Positions 60,915 through 64,000 of a stretch of DNA of 64,000 nucleotides are shown here, one piece after another (position 1 is the stretch's first letter; each line of letters opens with the position of its first letter). Below the pieces are notes generated by a model, which was not told the origin of the DNA, did not search any database, and saw only the letters and a program-made list of their open reading frames with translations. Origin of the DNA: Helcobacillus massiliensis (GTDB lineage Bacteria; Actinomycetota; Actinomycetes; Actinomycetales; Dermabacteraceae); contig NZ_JACHWP010000001.1 of the NCBI RefSeq assembly GCF_014191425.1, forward strand, positions 62,001 to 126,000, read 5' to 3'. The position numbers were made by a program, and so were the translations under genes.

Positions 60915-62360
60915 GTGACCGCCCTGACTCGCGAGAACCTTCAGGCCCGCACTCGCCGCGTGGGGGTGTCCTCCACGGCCGGTAGGGCCCGGCCGATCCG
61001 CATCGTTCACCTGGGCGCCGGTGCGTTCTTCCGCGCCCATGTCGCCTGGGCCACCGACCACGCCGACCCGGAGGGCGAATGGGGCATCGCCGCGTTCACG
61101 GGCCGCTCCCCGAAGCAGGCGAACATCCTCACCGACCAGGACGGCCTGTTCACCCTGCTGATCCGCGGCGACCAGGGGGACGACGCGGAGATCATCTCGT
61201 CGGTCTCCGCCGCGCATGACGGCGCCGACATCGACGCCCTCACCCGCCTGCTCGCCGACCCGGAGGTGGCGGTGGTGACGGTGACGATCACCCGCGACGG
61301 CTACCCCCTCACCGCCGACGACGCCCTGGACACCGAGGACGACCGGGTGGTGGCGGACCTGACGGCGCTGGCCGACGGATCCGCAGCGCCCGCCGGGCCG
61401 CTGGCGCGCCTCGTGCTGGGCCTGCAGGCCCGCATGGACGCCGGCGCCGGCCCGATCGCGGTAGTGCCGTGCGATTCGATCACGAACAGCGGCCCCGTCA
61501 CGCGCGAGGCGGTCCTCACCTATGCGCGCGCCCGCTCCGGCGAGCTCGCCGACTGGATCAGCCAGAACGTCTCCTTCTGCTCCACCTCGGTGGATCGCAC
61601 CACCCCGCCCGCCACCGATGAGGACGTACAGGAGGTGCAGGCGGTGACGGGTCTGCGCGACGCCGCGCCGGCGGTGTGCGAACCGTTCTTCTCCTGGATC
61701 ATCGAGGGTGACTTCCCGGCGGGCCGGCCCGCGTGGGAGAAGGCCGGGGCCGTGTTCACCGACGACTTGGGTCCGTTCGAACGCCTGCGCGAATGGCTGC
61801 ACGACGGCGCCGGCATCCTGATGGCGAACCTCGGTCAGCAGCTCGGCTGCGAGTCCCCGGCGGACGCGATGGCCGATGACTTCGTGCACCGCGCGATCAA
61901 GCAGTGGTGGAACGAGGCGGAGCGGCACCTGCCGGCGAGCGTGGATGCGCAGGCGTACCGGCATGCGCTCGCGGACAGGTACGAGAACAGCCGCATCGAC
62001 CCGGCGCTCGCGGACATGGCGGTGGACTCCCTGCAGAAGCTGAAGGACCGGATCGTGCCGGTGGCGCTGCTGGAGCTGCGCGCCGGCCGGCTCCCGGAGG
62101 GGGCACTGACGGCGATCGCCGCGTGGGTGGAGCGCTGGCTGACGGGCTCGGCGGACCCGGATGCCCAGTCCGACCGCATTGAGCGGGCCCTCGCCGGGGT
62201 GGATGGGCAGTTCACCTCGGATGTGGACTGGGAGACCGATGCGGAATCAGCGGCGGAGAAGGTGCGGGTGCTTCTGCAGCTGCTGTCGCCGGAGCTGGCG
62301 GCGAACCGTCGCGTGGTCGATCATGTGCGCGCTGAGGTGGCGTCCGAACTGAACGGGTGA
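60915..62360 (+). CDS. Mannitol dehydrogenase family oxidoreductase (mannonate/fructuronate type)
   Basis: A 481-residue NAD-dependent long-chain polyol or sugar-acid dehydrogenase. The N-terminal dinucleotide site is IRIVHLGAGAFFRAHVAW, the middle has VVPCDSITNSGPVTREAVL, and the catalytic-lysine block is DSLQKLKDRIVPVALLELRAG. The family includes mannitol 2-dehydrogenase, D-arabinitol dehydrogenase and fructuronate reductase (UxuB), and sequence alone does not settle the substrate. GTG 60915 follows GAGAGGAG. Divergence from tctCBA across a shared operator suggests a joint role with a sugar acid or related carboxylate. Confidence 0.9.
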   Translation: MTALTRENLQARTRRVGVSSTAGRARPIRIVHLGAGAFFRAHVAWATDHADPEGEWGIAAFTGRSPKQANILTDQDGLFTLLIRGDQGDDAEIISSVSAAHDGADIDALTRLLADPEVAVVTVTITRDGYPLTADDALDTEDDRVVADLTALADGSAAPAGPLARLVLGLQARMDAGAGPIAVVPCDSITNSGPVTREAVLTYARARSGELADWISQNVSFCSTSVDRTTPPATDEDVQEVQAVTGLRDAAPAVCEPFFSWIIEGDFPAGRPAWEKAGAVFTDDLGPFERLREWLHDGAGILMANLGQQLGCESPADAMADDFVHRAIKQWWNEAERHLPASVDAQAYRHALADRYENSRIDPALADMAVDSLQKLKDRIVPVALLELRAGRLPEGALTAIAAWVERWLTGSADPDAQSDRIERALAGVDGQFTSDVDWETDAESAAEKVRVLLQLLSPELAANRRVVDHVRAEVASELNG

Positions 62361-62381
62361 GCGGGACCCGTCGGCCGCCCG

Positions 62382-63443
62382 TCAGGACGCGACGGGCAGT
62401 TCGATGGTGTCGACGTCCACGTCGAGCATCCACGCGAGCGTGGTGGGCGGCAGCATGCCCTGCAGCACCTGCTGCAGGTGGGCGTTGATCAGCCACCGGG
62501 GGAACGTGCGGGCGGAGGAGGCGATGAGCAGGTCCGTCAACGGAAGGCCCTTCTTCTCCGCGCGTGCGGAGCGCTTGCCGCGGTCGGCTTCGGTGCGGTC
62601 CGCTTCGGACTGCAGGCGGAACAGGTCACTGGTGCTCATGGCGAGGTTGCGGCGCACCCGCTTCGGGGTGCGGATCCGCAGCTGCTCGAGGCGGGTGCCG
62701 AGCGCCCGCGTGGGCACGCCCCAACGGCGGAGGATGCGGCAGAGAGCGGCGCGGGAGATGCTGTTCCAATCGATGGAGCGCAGTTCGTTCTCCGGCATGA
62801 GCAGCTCATCCGCCACGGAGATGACGTCCTGGTCGGTGGGGTTGTCGCGGCCCACGGCGGCCATGGCGAGGTGCATGGCGATGTCCACGTTGGACTGGGT
62901 CCAGTCGGCGCTGGTGGGGATGGCGATGATGATGCGGCCCTCCACATCGAGGTGGTGGGGGCGCATGAGTTCGCGGGCGCGGATCACGTCCACGCCGATC
63001 TGACCGAGGCGGTTGTCGAGCGCTTCGAGGAACTGAGGGCCCAGGCCCACGCGCAGTTCGTGCGGAGTGCGCGGCAGCGGCGGCGTGGGGTGGATGGTGC
63101 CGGACTGGGTGTAGGCATGGCGCAGCTGGTCGAGGAAGACCTCGTCGTCCTCGAACCGGGGCAGCTTCGTGTTCTGCGGGTTCGGCTGGCCGCGCCATTC
63201 ACGGCGGTCGGACCTGTCACCGGTCACGAGGTGGCGGAGGTCCGCGCCGAGGAAGTCGGCGATGCGCACCAGCTCCGAGGAGGTGAAGGCGCGCTTGTCG
63301 TTCACCGAGCGGGACAGAGCATCCGGTGTCATGTCCACGGAGGCGGCGGTGACCTTCTGCGTCACCTGGGCGGCGCGGATGGCGTCACGGACCCTGCTGC
63401 CGATCGTTCCGCCGTGTTCTGTGGTGCGCCCAGAGCTGCTCAT
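62382..63443 (-). CDS. XRE-family regulator with degenerate ImmA/IrrE-like domain
   Basis: A 353-residue protein. Residues 14-73 are a helix-turn-helix of the XRE type (VTAASVDMTPDALSRSVNDKR). A region at about 155-256 follows the layout of ImmA/IrrE (M78) peptidases, including ADELLMPENEL at 211-221 and WGVPTRALGTRLEQL at 241-255. The HExxH zinc site expected before it reads DIAMHLAMA (187-195), so peptidase activity is probably lost. The last 100 residues are basic and helical. Leaderless start at 63443. Convergent with the dehydrogenase gene, 21 bases apart. Confidence 0.8.
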   Translation of the reverse strand: MSSSGRTTEHGGTIGSRVRDAIRAAQVTQKVTAASVDMTPDALSRSVNDKRAFTSSELVRIADFLGADLRHLVTGDRSDRREWRGQPNPQNTKLPRFEDDEVFLDQLRHAYTQSGTIHPTPPLPRTPHELRVGLGPQFLEALDNRLGQIGVDVIRARELMRPHHLDVEGRIIIAIPTSADWTQSNVDIAMHLAMAAVGRDNPTDQDVISVADELLMPENELRSIDWNSISRAALCRILRRWGVPTRALGTRLEQLRIRTPKRVRRNLAMSTSDLFRLQSEADRTEADRGKRSARAEKKGLPLTDLLIASSARTFPRWLINAHLQQVLQGMLPPTTLAWMLDVDVDTIELPVAS

Positions 63444-63449
63444 GGTCCC

Positions 63450-63455
63450 AGCATA
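63450..63455 (-). promoter_or_regulatory. -10 box for leaderless XRE gene
   Basis: On the minus strand TATGCT lies six bases before ATG 63443. Confidence 0.52.
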
Positions 63456-63551
63456 CGAAGCGCAGGTGACGGGCAGGTGAACTCCGGTGTCGGCCAGGGC
63501 GTGGAGCAGCGTGATTTTCGTCCTGGTCAAGAATGCGCCGGACTGGCGATT

Positions 63552-64000
63552 TCAGGAGGAAGTTTTGTTGCGGTGGACCTGGACGGATGAACGCTGTACC
63601 AAGGTGGCAGAAATCGTTCGCCGCGGACCGGGCTCAACCCCCTCGATGCCGGCGCTCAGGACTTCCATACAGGCACGTCCAAGTTCCTTGAAGGGCTGCC
63701 GAACCGTCGTCAGCGCCGGCCGTTGGTAGGGAGCGCTCGGGATGTCGTCGAACCCTACTATCGAGATGTCTTCTGGGATGGAAATCCCTGCATCTTTGAG
63801 CCCGGCCGCGACACCTATCGCGATCAAGTCGTTGGCGCAGAACACCGCTTCGGGAAGCGCGCCTTCGGTGATGAGTAGAGCGGCCGCTTCGTAGCCAGCT
63901 TGTGCGCTCCAGTCACCGGTGTGCTCAGTGGCTGGTGGCAGACCATGCTTGGCTAAGGTTTCAAGCCAGCTTCTACGGCGCTGTGTCGCGTCGAGCCAGG
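63552..64000 (-). CDS. LacI-family regulator, C-terminal part (runs off the window)
   Basis: The last 149 codons of a LacI/PurR-type repressor, open in frame to the window edge. The hallmark CANDLIAIGVAAGLKDAGISIPEDISIVGFDDIP and the following TTVRQPFKELGRACMEVL belong to the periplasmic-binding-protein-like effector domain. The helix-turn-helix lies beyond base 64000. Third positions are noticeably richer in A and T than in the rest of the window, a sign of later acquisition or relaxed codon use. It may control the neighbouring sugar-acid genes or a unit outside the window. Confidence 0.92.
   Translation of the reverse strand, partial: WLDATQRRRSWLETLAKHGLPPATEHTGDWSAQAGYEAAALLITEGALPEAVFCANDLIAIGVAAGLKDAGISIPEDISIVGFDDIPSAPYQRPALTTVRQPFKELGRACMEVLSAGIEGVEPGPRRTISATLVQRSSVQVHRNKTSS

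Noticed and set aside
1-64000. tRNA, rRNA, CRISPR, prophage or transposon features
   Set aside because: No tRNA T-loop context, spaced direct repeats, transposase motifs or integrase genes were seen on reading both strands. A short degenerate element could still be missed by eye.

Overview
The window comes from a high-GC actinobacterium. Codon third positions are almost all G or C, GTG starts are common, the division cluster lacks ftsA and contains wag31/divIVA and sepF, and lexA sits beside a LysM-domain division inhibitor and nrdR. MurE carries the DNPR signature of meso-diaminopimelate ligases. Gene content fits Micrococcales and perhaps Dermabacteraceae (Brachybacterium, Dermabacter or Helcobacillus type), but the family is an inference. 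Nearly all of the window is chromosomal core. No insertion sequence, prophage, CRISPR array, rRNA or tRNA was recognised.

Region by region. 0-5.7 kb: hflX, a DinG-type helicase, lexA, the divergent LysM gene and nrdR, a genome-stability block with a well-formed LexA box. 5.9-15.2 kb: an OPT transporter, a HelD-like RNA-polymerase helicase, PAC2 and cold-shock genes, a spermidine-synthase-like protein, a SAV_6107-type HEPN gene with DNA polymerase IV, and a DUF3040 membrane protein. 15.2-35.9 kb: the dcw cluster mraZ-rsmH-ftsL-ftsI-murE-murF-mraY-murD-ftsW-murG-murC-ftsQ-ftsZ, then pgeF, sepF, yggT, divIVA, lspA and rluD, mostly with 1-8 bp overlaps. The mraZ upstream region is packed with helically phased hexamer repeats. 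35.9-50.5 kb: dnaE, an unidentified protein, hisD, then (after two minus-strand genes) hisC-hisB-unknown-hisH-small membrane protein-hisA/priA, an SseB-like gene and an MFS transporter. 50.5-55 kb: DUF1844, the infC-rpmI-rplT operon with an attenuator-like leader and an AUC start, a SpoU methyltransferase and a CopD-CtaG fusion. 55-64 kb: a more accessory stretch with a BASS transporter, a histidine-kinase remnant, an ornithine-cyclodeaminase-like gene, a tripartite tricarboxylate transporter, a mannitol-dehydrogenase-family oxidoreductase, an XRE regulator with a degenerate ImmA/IrrE domain, and the C-terminal part of a LacI regulator running off the window.

Three regulatory themes recur. 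First, 21 identical bases occur upstream of both the lexA/LysM pair and the HEPN-dinB pair, and they align with the LexA-independent RecA-NDp/PafBC promoter architecture. This suggests a second DNA-damage circuit beside LexA. Second, at least twelve genes have a TAnnnT box six or seven bases before the start codon, the layout of leaderless transcripts. Third, translation and cell-wall genes carry structured leaders (rsmH and infC). I did not find a clearly new multi-gene system. The best candidates for new biology are the shared damage motif, the mraZ repeat array, the unknown proteins inside the his operon, and the unrecognised protein between dnaE and hisD.
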